Positions 1 through 8,137 of a stretch of 62,776 nt of DNA are shown piece by piece. A program made the translations under genes and the position numbers. The notes under the pieces were generated by a model. That model made no database searches. It was not told where the DNA came from and saw nothing but the letters and a program-made list of their open reading frames with translations. Source of the DNA: Streptomyces lanatus (GTDB taxonomy: Bacteria > Actinomycetota > Actinomycetes > Streptomycetales > Streptomycetaceae); assembly GCF_014655715.1 (NCBI RefSeq), contig NZ_BNBM01000029.1, forward strand, positions 24,103 through 86,878. The letters are read 5' to 3'. Within the stretch, counting starts at the first letter, position 1, and each line of letters opens with the position of its first letter.

Positions 1-2
1 CG

Positions 3-710
3 GTCCTCCTCATCGGCGGAGGACCGGCACCACGGGGCGGGACGCTGCTGATGATGCTCCTGGTCGGGCTGGCCATGCTTGCAGGCCTCCTCATCGTCTA
101 TGCCGCGCTTCGCGATGGCGCCGTCTCCATGGTCGTGCCGATCGTCTCGGCCGAGGGAACCGTGACGGCAGCTATCGCCTGGGCGGCCGGTGAAGTCCCC
201 AGCCCGGCCAAGCTGTTCGGGATGCTCCTGGTGTCGGCATCGGTCGTGACGCTGGTCGCGCTGGCCTCGCCTGCGCACGACGGCCGCCGGACCCGAGATC
301 GCCGAGCGGCGCTGATGGCGGCGGCCGGGTGCATCGTCTGCGGCGCAATGTTCTTCGGCCAGGGCCACCTGGGCGGGGAGGTCTCACTGGCCTGGGCCGT
401 CCTGCCGGGGCGCGCCGTCCCGGTGATCGCTCTCGCCGGTCCGCTGGCCGCCACCGGCCGCCTGCGCATCGATCGCTCCACGCTCGTCCTCGCGGTGGTG
501 GCCGGGGTCGCGGACGTGCTCGCCATGGCCCTGCTGGTCCTGGGCAGCCGCCAGGACGTGGCCGTCACCGCCGTACTGGTGTCGCAGTATGCCGTGGTGG
601 CCATCCTGATTGCCGCTTGGCTGTTTGGCGAGAAGTTGAAGAAGTCGCAAATGTGGGCGGTCGCCGGGCTGGCGGTCGGCGTTGCTCTGATCGCCATCTC
701 GTCGGGCTGA
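3..710 (+). CDS. DMT/EamA-family transporter, 5' end outside window
   Basis: The open frame runs in from the window edge, so the true start is upstream and about a third of the protein is missing. What remains (about 235 residues) is a series of hydrophobic segments, with a charged linker near HDGRRTRDRRAA separating two halves. The last half ends in a typical EamA-repeat pattern (QYAVVAILIAAWLFGEKL, then a final TM helix). DMT proteins export or import small metabolites through the inner membrane, and the substrate cannot be told from sequence. It ends about 260 bp before the catabolic island and may be its upstream neighbour rather than part of it. Confidence 0.8.
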   Translation, partial: VLLIGGGPAPRGGTLLMMLLVGLAMLAGLLIVYAALRDGAVSMVVPIVSAEGTVTAAIAWAAGEVPSPAKLFGMLLVSASVVTLVALASPAHDGRRTRDRRAALMAAAGCIVCGAMFFGQGHLGGEVSLAWAVLPGRAVPVIALAGPLAATGRLRIDRSTLVLAVVAGVADVLAMALLVLGSRQDVAVTAVLVSQYAVVAILIAAWLFGEKLKKSQMWAVAGLAVGVALIAISSG

Positions 711-738
711 CGGGCACTTACCGGCCGCAGCACCGAAC

Positions 739-750
739 GGGCGCATGGCC
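739..750. promoter_or_regulatory. Distal operator-like palindrome, site 1
   Basis: GGGCGCATGGCC matches the 12-bp pattern GRYCA-N2-TGRCC seen at five other places in the first 25 kb, except for the first arm. It lies 113 bp upstream of a second copy (852-863) and has no -35 box at the standard distance, so it would be an auxiliary site rather than a core promoter operator. Confidence 0.4.
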
Positions 751-812
751 AACTTTTTAATCTACATGGAAGTGCCGGACGGCACGGAGAATCCACTCCT
801 CCGGCCTTGACC

Positions 813-863
813 TTGACACATCAGAGAACAGAGCTCGATGATGCCGGAGTGGATCAAATGGCC
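813..863 (+). promoter_or_regulatory. Promoter plus operator (site 2) for the SDR-amidohydrolase-TetR operon
   Basis: A perfect -35 TTGACA at 813-818, an 18-bp spacer and a -10-like GATGAT at 837-842 are followed 9 bp later by GATCAAATGGCC (852-863), which would cover the start of transcription. The same layout, with the operator beginning 39-40 bp after the first base of the -35, recurs before the genes at 6723, 24310 and, on the other strand, 24038. An operator on the transcription start suggests repression relieved by a pathway metabolite. Confidence 0.6.
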
Positions 864-971
864 AAGTTCTGGATGAGAAAGCGGACCGTGCGGCTACTGC
901 TTCGATCATCGTGAGGCGTACGCGGCAGCCGTCTGCGGCACGGCGTCGAAACGGAAAGGGACTCGATCTAT

Positions 972-1781
972 ATGGGTGCTGACGCGGGCTCGCGCCTGAG
1001 GGGCAAGTGCGCCATCGTCACGGGCGCGGGGCAGGGAATCGGCGCGTCGATCGCGCGACGTCTTGCGGACGACGGCGCAACCGTGATCGCCGTCGACCGT
1101 TCGCGTATCTCGCTCGGGGAGACCGTGGCGGCGATCAGGAAGGATGGCGGCGACATCGCGGCCGGACTCGCGGACATCTCCGACGAGGCCCAGGTGGCCG
1201 CCCTCGTCGCGGATGCCACCGAACGTCACGGCACGATCGATATCCTGGTCAACAATGCTGCCGTGTTCGACGAGCCGGGCTCCTTCCTGACCCCGAGCCT
1301 TCAGCAGATGCAGATCACCCTCCAGGTCAACCTTGCCGGCACGATCCTGCTGTCGCAGCAGGTCGCGGCAGTCATGGCGGCCGGAGCAGGTGGCTCGATC
1401 GTCCATATTTCTTCGATCGACGCCCTCGGTGCACCGGGCCCCTACCACGCCTACCCGGCAACCAAGGCGGGGCTGCTGAGCCTGGCCCGCACAATGTCGT
1501 TTGAGCTCGCGCCCCGCGGCATCCGGGTGAACTGCGTCTCGCCGGGCTGGGTGAACACCGAGATGATCCACAAGACGTTCCCGCCCGCGCAGGTCGAGTA
1601 CATGCTCAACAACTTCGAACGCGTTCCTCTCGGACGCCTCGTCGAACCCGAGGAGATCGCCGCGGCGGTCGCCTTCCTGGCCTCGGACGACGCCAGCGCG
1701 ATCACGGGCGCCAACCTGGTCGTCGACGGCGGCCTGAGCTCCAGCCAGTACGTCTCCGGGACCCTCCCGGCCACGGAGTGA
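972..1781 (+). CDS. SDR-family NAD(P)-dependent oxidoreductase
   Basis: A 269-residue classical short-chain dehydrogenase. The Rossmann signature TGAGQGIG is at residues 17-24, NNAA at 94-97, the catalytic Ser at about 147-148 and the YPATK catalytic Tyr/Lys at 161 and 165. The C-terminal end (ITGANLVVDGG) is typical of the family. The start was chosen at the ATG preceded by a purine-rich GGAAAGGGA. It is the first gene of an operon with the dimethylformamidase-like gene 39 bp downstream, so it probably oxidises an alcohol or reduces a carbonyl in that pathway. The substrate is unknown. Confidence 0.88.
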   Translation: MGADAGSRLRGKCAIVTGAGQGIGASIARRLADDGATVIAVDRSRISLGETVAAIRKDGGDIAAGLADISDEAQVAALVADATERHGTIDILVNNAAVFDEPGSFLTPSLQQMQITLQVNLAGTILLSQQVAAVMAAGAGGSIVHISSIDALGAPGPYHAYPATKAGLLSLARTMSFELAPRGIRVNCVSPGWVNTEMIHKTFPPAQVEYMLNNFERVPLGRLVEPEEIAAAVAFLASDDASAITGANLVVDGGLSSSQYVSGTLPATE

Positions 1782-1820
1782 AGTCCCGCACGGTCACTGC
1801 CAGAAGGAGGCTGAACCCAG

Positions 1821-4031
1821 ATGAAGATCGTCGGCTACTCCGACCGGTTGAGCGCCGTGCCGGGGTCGGAGCTCTCATTCATGATCAGCTGCACCGAGCC
1901 TCGGTTCTCGGCGCGGCTGGTGCGCCTGCGCCACGGTGACACCAATCCGGCCGGGCCGGGGCTGAAGGTCCTGCCTGTGCCGAGTGACATCGACGGTGAC
2001 TACGACGGCACCGCCCAGGAGATCCGGACAGGCTCCTACGTCCGGGTCCCGAGAGTGGACGCGCTGCGTCCGCGGCAGGGCTTCAGCGTCCAGATGTGGA
2101 TCTGGCCAACGCTGCCCGATCGAGGCACCCAGACACTGATCTCCCGACGAACGCCGCAAGGAGAGGGCTTCGCGCTCCGCCTCCAGGACGGACTCCTCAC
2201 GCTCCAGGTAGGGGACTCCACCTTCTCCCTAAGTAGCCCAGTGCGTCCACGCACCTGGTACTTCGTGGCGGCCACATACGACGGCAGCTCCGGGGTCCGG
2301 CTGGTGCTGCGGCCGTCCTCCGGTGTGACGATCGGGCTCGCAGACGAGGCGTGGGGCACGATCGCCCCTGCGGGGGCAACGGTCGAAACCGACGTGGTCA
2401 TCGGTGCGGAGACGGTCGGCTCCGAGGACGGCACAGTCATCGGGCGCGGCTACAACGGGAAGATCGATGCGCCGACACTTTTCACCCGGAGCCTGGACGA
2501 CAACGAGCTCGCGAGGCTCGAGGACGGGGAGCGCGCACAGCTGGTGAGCGACGCGGCGGGCGCCTGGGACTTCTCCCAAGGCATCGACACCTGGCTTGCA
2601 CACGACATCTCGCCCGCGAAGAACGACGGCACGGTCGAGAACCAGCCGATGCGCGGGGCGACCGGCCACAACTGGACCAGTCGTCACGAGGGATGGCCGC
2701 ACGCGCCGGAGGAGTACGGGGCGATTCACTTCCACGAGGACGACCTCAGTGACGCGGGCTGGGAGCCCACCATCACCTGGACGGTGCCTGAGGATCTCCG
2801 GTCCGGGGCCTACGCGCTGCACATCACCACGGACGGCGCGGAGGACTACCTGCCGTTCATCGTGCTGCCGCCGGCGGGACGGCAGAGCGCGAGGATCGCC
2901 CTGTTGATGCCCACCTTCAGCTACCTCGCCTACGCCAACGAGCGCCTGGCCGCTCCCGGGGGGATGTTCGCCGGAGCGATCAAGAACTATCCTCATCAGG
3001 AGCAGGACGAGTACATGATTGAGACTGGCATGCGCAGTCTCTACGACACGCACGTCGACGGCTCGGGTGTCTGCTACGCGTCATGGCGCCGGCCCTTGGT
3101 GAGCGTCCGGCCCACGTATCGCTACCCGTACATGAACAACGGGGAAGGCGGGCCGGCCGGGCTCGCGGCGGACCTCCGCATCGTCGACTGGCTCGATGAG
3201 CACGGATACGAGTACGACATGCTGACCGACATCGAGCTCAACGACGAGGGCGTGGAGCGGATCGCCCCATACAGCGTGGTGCTCACCGGACAGCATCCCG
3301 AGTACGTGTCAGGCAAGATGATCGACGCGCTGCAGGACTACCTGGACGGCGGCGGTCGGCTCATGTACCTCGGCGGCAACGGGATGTACTGGGTCACCGA
3401 ACTGGACGAAGCCAGCGGCGCCTCGGTCGAGATCAGGCGCCGCGGCCCGGCGGACCGGACCTGGGACCCCGAGCCGGGGGAGGCCTACCTCTCGAGCACC
3501 GGCGAGCTGGGCGGGCTCTGGCGCTACCGGGGTCGGTCCCCGCAATCCTGGCTGGGCGTAGGCTACTACGGCGGGGGCGGCGCTCCAGGGCGGCCCTACG
3601 AGCGCCAGCCCGGCAGCCATGACCCGCGGGTCTCCTTCGTCTTCGACGGCCTGGGAGACGACGAGGTCATCGGCGATTTCGACTCCCTCACCAACGTGTG
3701 GGGCGCCGCGGGGCATGAAACCGACGCCACCGACCCCAAGCTGGGAACGCCCGAGCACACGATCGTGCTCGCCACAGCGAGCGGTTTCGATCCGGCGCAC
3801 TGGGATGTGGTCTACGAAGAGCGCATCAACGCCGTGGATCCCAATGTGAAGCATCCACGTGGCGACATGACGATGCTCGAATATCCCAACGACGGGGCCG
3901 TCTTCAGTGTGAGCTCAACGATCTGGGTCTCCTGCCTCTCGTACAAGGGCTACGACAACAACGTCTCCCGCATCACCCGCAACGTGCTCGACCGCTTCCT
4001 GTCGGGCGGTCTGCTCGCGCCCGAGGCCTGA
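1821..4031 (+). CDS. N,N-dimethylformamidase large-subunit-like amidohydrolase
   Basis: 736 residues in two parts. Residues about 85-265 form a concanavalin-A/LamG-like beta-sandwich (GFSVQMWIWP, TWYFVAATYDG, YNGKIDAPTLFTRSL). Residues about 290-730 match the catalytic domain of the DMFase beta-subunit family, with an N-terminal IALLMPTFSYLAYAN stretch and YLDGGGRLMYLGGNGMYW. Known DMFases are iron enzymes that use Tyr/Tyr/Glu ligands to hydrolyse N-substituted formamides. Candidate Tyr residues are present, but the ligands were not aligned. A strong AGAAGGAGG ribosome site lies just before the ATG. No gene for the small DMFase subunit is visible nearby. Substrate inferred: an N-substituted amide or formamide. 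Confidence 0.82.
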   Translation: MKIVGYSDRLSAVPGSELSFMISCTEPRFSARLVRLRHGDTNPAGPGLKVLPVPSDIDGDYDGTAQEIRTGSYVRVPRVDALRPRQGFSVQMWIWPTLPDRGTQTLISRRTPQGEGFALRLQDGLLTLQVGDSTFSLSSPVRPRTWYFVAATYDGSSGVRLVLRPSSGVTIGLADEAWGTIAPAGATVETDVVIGAETVGSEDGTVIGRGYNGKIDAPTLFTRSLDDNELARLEDGERAQLVSDAAGAWDFSQGIDTWLAHDISPAKNDGTVENQPMRGATGHNWTSRHEGWPHAPEEYGAIHFHEDDLSDAGWEPTITWTVPEDLRSGAYALHITTDGAEDYLPFIVLPPAGRQSARIALLMPTFSYLAYANERLAAPGGMFAGAIKNYPHQEQDEYMIETGMRSLYDTHVDGSGVCYASWRRPLVSVRPTYRYPYMNNGEGGPAGLAADLRIVDWLDEHGYEYDMLTDIELNDEGVERIAPYSVVLTGQHPEYVSGKMIDALQDYLDGGGRLMYLGGNGMYWVTELDEASGASVEIRRRGPADRTWDPEPGEAYLSSTGELGGLWRYRGRSPQSWLGVGYYGGGGAPGRPYERQPGSHDPRVSFVFDGLGDDEVIGDFDSLTNVWGAAGHETDATDPKLGTPEHTIVLATASGFDPAHWDVVYEERINAVDPNVKHPRGDMTMLEYPNDGAVFSVSSTIWVSCLSYKGYDNNVSRITRNVLDRFLSGGLLAPEA

Positions 4032-4065
4032 GGAACGGGCTTATTAACGGCAAAGAAGGCGCGAG

Positions 4066-4659
4066 ATGGCGTATCTGTCACTGGTTGAGCGCCGCCGCGA
4101 GTTCATCAATGCCGGGATACGGGTGGTCGCCCGTGAGGGCGTGGCCCGCGCCACTACACGACGCATTGCCGAGGAGGCGGACGCCTCAACAGCGAGCCTG
4201 CACTACTGCTTCGCCAACAAAGCCGAACTGCTCGAGGCCGTGTTCGACACGACCGTGTCCGAGGCGATGTCGGCCATCCGCCGACGGATACGCCCTGATA
4301 TGGGACTGGTTACCGCCGCCCTCGAGATGGCACGCGGATACGCGCGCCTGGTGCGGCAACAGCCCGACATCCAACTCGTCTTCACCGAGATGAACTTCTG
4401 GGCGCTGCGTCACCCGCATGCGCGCCATCTGGCTTCCCGGGCCTACCGCCGGTGCGTGGACGGCTCGGTCCAGCTTCTGCGCGAGGCATGCGCGAGCGCG
4501 GAGGAGTCGGCAGCGGACCACGAAGGGATCGCGCGACAGATCATCGCCACGGTCGACGGCGCAGCGCTGCAGTTCATCTCTCTCGGCGACGACGTGCTCG
4601 AGGAGATCGTCGAGCACGGCGTCGCCGACATGCTGGATCGCCTGAACGATCGCTGCTGA
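4066..4659 (+). CDS. TetR/AcrR-family transcriptional regulator
   Basis: 197 residues. The N-terminal helix-turn-helix covers about residues 8-55 (INAGIRVVAREGVARATTR, then IAEEADASTASLHYCF and a FANKAELL segment), followed by an all-helical ligand domain. It starts 34 bp after the amidohydrolase gene and is probably in the same operon, so it would be autoregulated by the promoter at 813. It is the only DNA-binding regulator encoded in the first 25 kb, which makes it the best candidate for the protein that binds the recurring GRYCA-N2-TGRCC palindromes. That link is inference. Confidence 0.9.
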   Translation: MAYLSLVERRREFINAGIRVVAREGVARATTRRIAEEADASTASLHYCFANKAELLEAVFDTTVSEAMSAIRRRIRPDMGLVTAALEMARGYARLVRQQPDIQLVFTEMNFWALRHPHARHLASRAYRRCVDGSVQLLREACASAEESAADHEGIARQIIATVDGAALQFISLGDDVLEEIVEHGVADMLDRLNDRC

Positions 4660-4684
4660 CACATTGTTGCTTCACTCGTCGATC

Positions 4685-4699
4685 GTGACGTTCCGTCAC
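4685..4699. promoter_or_regulatory. Short perfect palindrome downstream of tetR
   Basis: GTGACG-TTC-CGTCAC, a 6-bp perfect inverted repeat with a 3-nt centre. It lies 25 bp after the TetR stop codon. There is no U-run after it, so it is not a convincing terminator. It could be a weak operator or chance. Confidence 0.25.
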
Positions 4700-4844
4700 T
4701 CAGCGGGTCCATGCTTGTGCGCCAAAGTAGGCCGCCGAGTCAACATCTTAGGACCCCTGAAAGCAGGCTCCAGAAGGGTCAACCTGGGGCGATTCTATCC
4801 GCTCATCAGGCAATTTAAGGCGGATCGCAGAGCATCAGCCGCGA

Positions 4845-4898
4845 TTGAGTCGGGATGAAAACTGGTCGAACACTAGACAGAAAGTTGGCCAAGTGGTC
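4845..4898 (+). promoter_or_regulatory. Operator (site 3) and possible promoter for the ferredoxin operon
   Basis: GGCCAAGTGGTC at 4887-4898 fits the shared 12-bp palindrome and is flanked by AAAGTT and CACTTT, which extend the symmetry to about 24 bp. It lies 42 bp upstream of the ferredoxin ATG. A weaker -35-like TTGAGT at 4845 is 42 bp upstream of the operator, so the promoter geometry is less exact than at the other sites. Confidence 0.5.
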
Positions 4899-4939
4899 CA
4901 CTTTCCTCAAGGCAGTACCGAGTAGGGAGATGAGCAGGA

Positions 4940-5260
4940 ATGCCCCGAGTCACCTTCGTTGATTCCGATCAAGTCAGCACCACGATGTACGTGGACTCCG
5001 GCACGTCCATCATGGATGCCTCGATGGAGGCCGGACTCGACGGCATCCGGGCGGACTGCGCTGGCAATCTGATGTGCGCTACCTGTCACGTGTACGTCGA
5101 CAGTGAGTGGCTGCGGCTGCTGGGTGAGCGGGAGCCCGAAGAGGAAATGCTCCTCGATGAGACGAGCGCGCCGCGCACCGAGGCAAGCCGGCTGTCCTGC
5201 CAGATCGTCCTCACCGACGAGCTGGACGGCATCACCGTGCGATTCCCGGCGGAACAGTGA
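4940..5260 (+). CDS. 2Fe-2S ferredoxin, putidaredoxin/adrenodoxin type
   Basis: 106 residues with the ligand pattern C40-x5-C46-x2-C49 and C87, the signature of plant/vertebrate-type [2Fe-2S] ferredoxins that feed P450s and Rieske oxygenases. The start is supported by GGGAGATGAGCAGGA upstream. The stop overlaps the start of the next gene (ATG-type overlap of 4 bp), so the two are translationally coupled. Electrons would pass from the reductase at 5257 through this protein to the Rieske oxygenase at 8138 and perhaps to the P450 at 24310. Confidence 0.92.
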   Translation: MPRVTFVDSDQVSTTMYVDSGTSIMDASMEAGLDGIRADCAGNLMCATCHVYVDSEWLRLLGEREPEEEMLLDETSAPRTEASRLSCQIVLTDELDGITVRFPAEQ

Positions 5261-6486
5261 GCACCCCGCGCGTCGTCATCGTCGGGGCCGGTCATGCTGG
5301 CGTCCAGGCAGCGGGGTCGATCCGGGCCGAGGGCTTCGATGGAACGGTTGTCCTCCTGGACGAGCACCACGGTCTCCCGTACCAGCGTCCGCCACTGTCG
5401 AAGGACTACCTCAAGGGCGACAACCCGGCTCAGCGCAGCCTGCTGCGTCCCCAGAGCTTCTTTGCAAAGAACTCGATCGATCTCCGCCTGGGCCAAGACG
5501 GACAGGTCACCGGAGTCGACCGCGGTGCACGCACCCTGTTCCTCGCCTCGGGCGCGTCCCTCTCCTACGACCATCTTGTGATCGCGACCGGCTCCCGTAA
5601 CCGCCGGCTGCCGGTGCCGGGAGGGGACCTGCCCTCGGTCCATCAACTGCGTACACATGACGATGCCGTCGGTCTCCATGGCCGTCTGCGCCGTGCCTCC
5701 AAGGTCGCCGTCGTCGGCGGCGGGTTCGTAGGCCTCGAGATCGCAGCGTCGGCGCGGACGCTCGGGGCGCAGGTGACCGTGATCGAGTCGCTCCCACGGC
5801 TGATGGCACGCTCGGTCACGGAAATCACCGCCGCCCACCTCGCTGACCTGCACCGATCTCAGGGGGTCGAACTGCTGCTGTCGACATCGGTCACGCGAAT
5901 CACGGACCGCGGCAGCAAGACCGTTCTGATTACAGGCTCGGGCAACGAGATTGAGGCCGACCTCGTCGTGGTCGGAATCGGCGCCGAGGCCGTCACCGAC
6001 GTGGCCGAACTGGCCGGCGTGCCGGTCGATAACGGGATCGTCGTCGACGAGTTCTTCCGGACGGACGACTCGGCGATCTACGCGATCGGGGACTGCGCCA
6101 GCACGCCTCGCGCCGACGGACAGCGGACTCGGCTTGAGTCTGTACAGAGCGCCGTCGAACAGGCCAAGGCGGTCGCGCGGACCATCTGCGGGCACCCGCC
6201 CGCGGCGCGCGAAGTCCCGTGGTTCTGGAGCAATCAGCACAGTGCGAAGCTGCAGATCGTCGGGCTGGTGGGTGCACGCGACGCGGAGTATGTCCTCGGC
6301 GAACCGGACCAGGGCTCCTTCAACGTCCTGTGCTTCGCCCAGGACCGCTTCATCGGCGGTGAGTCCGTCAACAGCCCGAAGGATCACCTCGCGATGCGCA
6401 GGCTGCTCGACCGTGGCGCGACACTGACCATCGAGGAGCTGACCCACCCGGCTGTCGACCTGGCGGCCATGGCCGGGCGGTCGTAG
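5257..6486 (+). CDS. FAD/NAD(P)-dependent ferredoxin reductase
   Basis: 409 residues, the usual length for oxygenase-coupled reductases of the putidaredoxin-reductase/BphA4 class. The FAD-binding GAGHAG motif is near residue 10, the NAD-binding VVGGGFVG near residue 150, and the second FAD motif AIGDCAS near residue 278. The last ~70 residues form the dimerisation-type C-terminal domain (WFWSNQHSAKLQIVGL). It overlaps the ferredoxin stop by 4 bp. Together they make a complete electron-transfer pair. Confidence 0.92.
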   Translation: MSTPRVVIVGAGHAGVQAAGSIRAEGFDGTVVLLDEHHGLPYQRPPLSKDYLKGDNPAQRSLLRPQSFFAKNSIDLRLGQDGQVTGVDRGARTLFLASGASLSYDHLVIATGSRNRRLPVPGGDLPSVHQLRTHDDAVGLHGRLRRASKVAVVGGGFVGLEIAASARTLGAQVTVIESLPRLMARSVTEITAAHLADLHRSQGVELLLSTSVTRITDRGSKTVLITGSGNEIEADLVVVGIGAEAVTDVAELAGVPVDNGIVVDEFFRTDDSAIYAIGDCASTPRADGQRTRLESVQSAVEQAKAVARTICGHPPAAREVPWFWSNQHSAKLQIVGLVGARDAEYVLGEPDQGSFNVLCFAQDRFIGGESVNSPKDHLAMRRLLDRGATLTIEELTHPAVDLAAMAGRS

Positions 6487-6517
6487 AGCCGCAGGCGCAT
6501 CCGGCGTCCCGGACTGC

Positions 6518-6568
6518 TTGACGACCGTCTCGGGAGCCGCACATACTCCAAAACTCGGTCAACTGACC
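6518..6568 (+). promoter_or_regulatory. Promoter plus operator (site 4) for the long catabolic operon
   Basis: A -35 TTGACG at 6518-6523, an 18-bp spacer and a -10 CATACT at 6542-6547 are followed 9 bp later by GGTCAACTGACC (6557-6568), whose 5-bp arms are perfectly symmetrical. Spacing from -35 to operator is 39 bp, identical to sites 2 and 5. It would drive the genes from 6723 to about 19.7 kb. Confidence 0.62.
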
Positions 6569-6722
6569 AACAATCTTCCGGGATCTGGAACACCGGGGTA
6601 CTGACAGAAATCGGCAAGGCCCGGTTCGACCGGGCCGGGCAGCAACGAACACCTTGGGGCGAGAATCCGCACCACGCGACGCAGATTCGCGGGATCTCAC
6701 GAATCAGGCAGGAGCACCGAAC

Positions 6723-8099
6723 ATGGCCCGAAATCGAGTGGTGATCATCGGTGGAAGTGTGGCCGGCCTTGGCGCCGCGCTCGCGGCAGCCGAGACTTTC
6801 GATCAGGTGATCATCATTGAGCGCGACGAGCTTGAGTTCGGCGCGGAGCCCCGGCGCGGTGTTCCCCAGGGCAACCAGCTGCACGCCCTGCTGTCCGCCG
6901 GCATGGACGCGCTGCGTCAGTTCATCCCGGACCTTGCGGACCAGCTCACCGCGGAGGGCTGCAGCCGCTTCGACCAGGTCCGCGATGTGGCCACCTGGTC
7001 CGGCGCGGGGTGGCGTCAGCGGCTGGAGAGTGGCATCGAGACCGTCGGTTTCAGGCGGCCGCTGTTCGAGTCGGTCGTCCGACGCAACGTCCTGCAGCGT
7101 ACGAACTGCCATATCCGGGTCGGATCCGTGACCGGGCTGACCACCTCGGCCGACGCTTCGCTCGTCACCGGCGTTGAGGTGGAGGGGCAGGAGTCGATCG
7201 AGGCGGACCTGGTCATTGACGCCACCGGGCGGGCGTCGCAGGCACCCAAGTGGTTTGAACAACTGGGCTTCGAGCGGCCCGAGGAGGTGCACGTTCGGTG
7301 TCAGATGGGCTACGCGGCGCGCCTCGTGCGGATCCCCGAGGGAGTCATGCCGCCACAGCTCTTCGGCGTGAACGCACTCCCCTTCCCGGGACATCACCGC
7401 GGCGGCCTCGTCTTCGTGGTCGACAACGGACTTGCGATGCTGGCAGCGGCTGGCGTCGCCCGCGAGTACCCGCCGCGTGATGAGGGCGCGTTCCTGGAGT
7501 ACCTGGACCAGGCGCCGGTCTCGATCCTCGGCGAGATCGCACGCCAGTGCGAGCCGGTCGGCCCGATCGGGACCTACCGGATGCCGGGCAACCAGCTGCG
7601 GCTCTGGCACAAGCTGGCGAGCCGGCCGCGCCGATTCCTGGTCACCGGCGACGCCGTCGGCTCGTACAACCCGGTCTACGGCCAGGGCATGACCCAGTCT
7701 GCCAAGGCCGCCGTGATCCTGCGCGACACCCTCGCATCGGTCGAAGACCTCGACGACGTCGCCGTCCCCTTCCAGACCGCGCTCGGACAGTTCGCGATGT
7801 ATGCCTGCGACAGCTCGGGCAAGCCGGATTCCCTGTACGACGGGGCCACCCTCATCAACTTCGAGAAGTGGGATGACGCGTCCGTCGCCCGGGCGACCGC
7901 GCTCGAGGCGCTGGCCACCGAGGATCCGGCCGTGACGCTGAAGGTCTCGCGGGCCCAGCTCGGTATGCGCCCGGAGGAGCTCGATTCCCCAGAGCTCGAG
8001 GCCATGGTCGAGCAGCGCATGCAGTCCGGGGAGCCGTCCTCGAACTGCGACAGCACCACCTTGCCCGAAGTCGTGCAGCTTGCGAACGCGTCCGGCTGA
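6723..8099 (+). CDS. FAD-dependent monooxygenase/oxidoreductase
   Basis: 458 residues. The Rossmann motif VVIIGGSVAGLGAAL is at the N-terminus and the second FAD motif GDAVGSYNPVYGQGM at about residue 310, as in group A flavoprotein monooxygenases and related dehydrogenases. A longer frame opens at 6654, but the ATG at 6723 is preceded by CAGGAGCACCGAAC and starts directly at the FAD fold, so it was preferred. It is 38 bp upstream of the Rieske oxygenase gene. It could hydroxylate an aromatic or heteroaromatic intermediate. Substrate unknown. Confidence 0.82.
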   Translation: MARNRVVIIGGSVAGLGAALAAAETFDQVIIIERDELEFGAEPRRGVPQGNQLHALLSAGMDALRQFIPDLADQLTAEGCSRFDQVRDVATWSGAGWRQRLESGIETVGFRRPLFESVVRRNVLQRTNCHIRVGSVTGLTTSADASLVTGVEVEGQESIEADLVIDATGRASQAPKWFEQLGFERPEEVHVRCQMGYAARLVRIPEGVMPPQLFGVNALPFPGHHRGGLVFVVDNGLAMLAAAGVAREYPPRDEGAFLEYLDQAPVSILGEIARQCEPVGPIGTYRMPGNQLRLWHKLASRPRRFLVTGDAVGSYNPVYGQGMTQSAKAAVILRDTLASVEDLDDVAVPFQTALGQFAMYACDSSGKPDSLYDGATLINFEKWDDASVARATALEALATEDPAVTLKVSRAQLGMRPEELDSPELEAMVEQRMQSGEPSSNCDSTTLPEVVQLANASG

Positions 8100-8137
8100 C
8101 CGCCACCTGACTTGCTGATGAGACGAGGAGAAGCACG

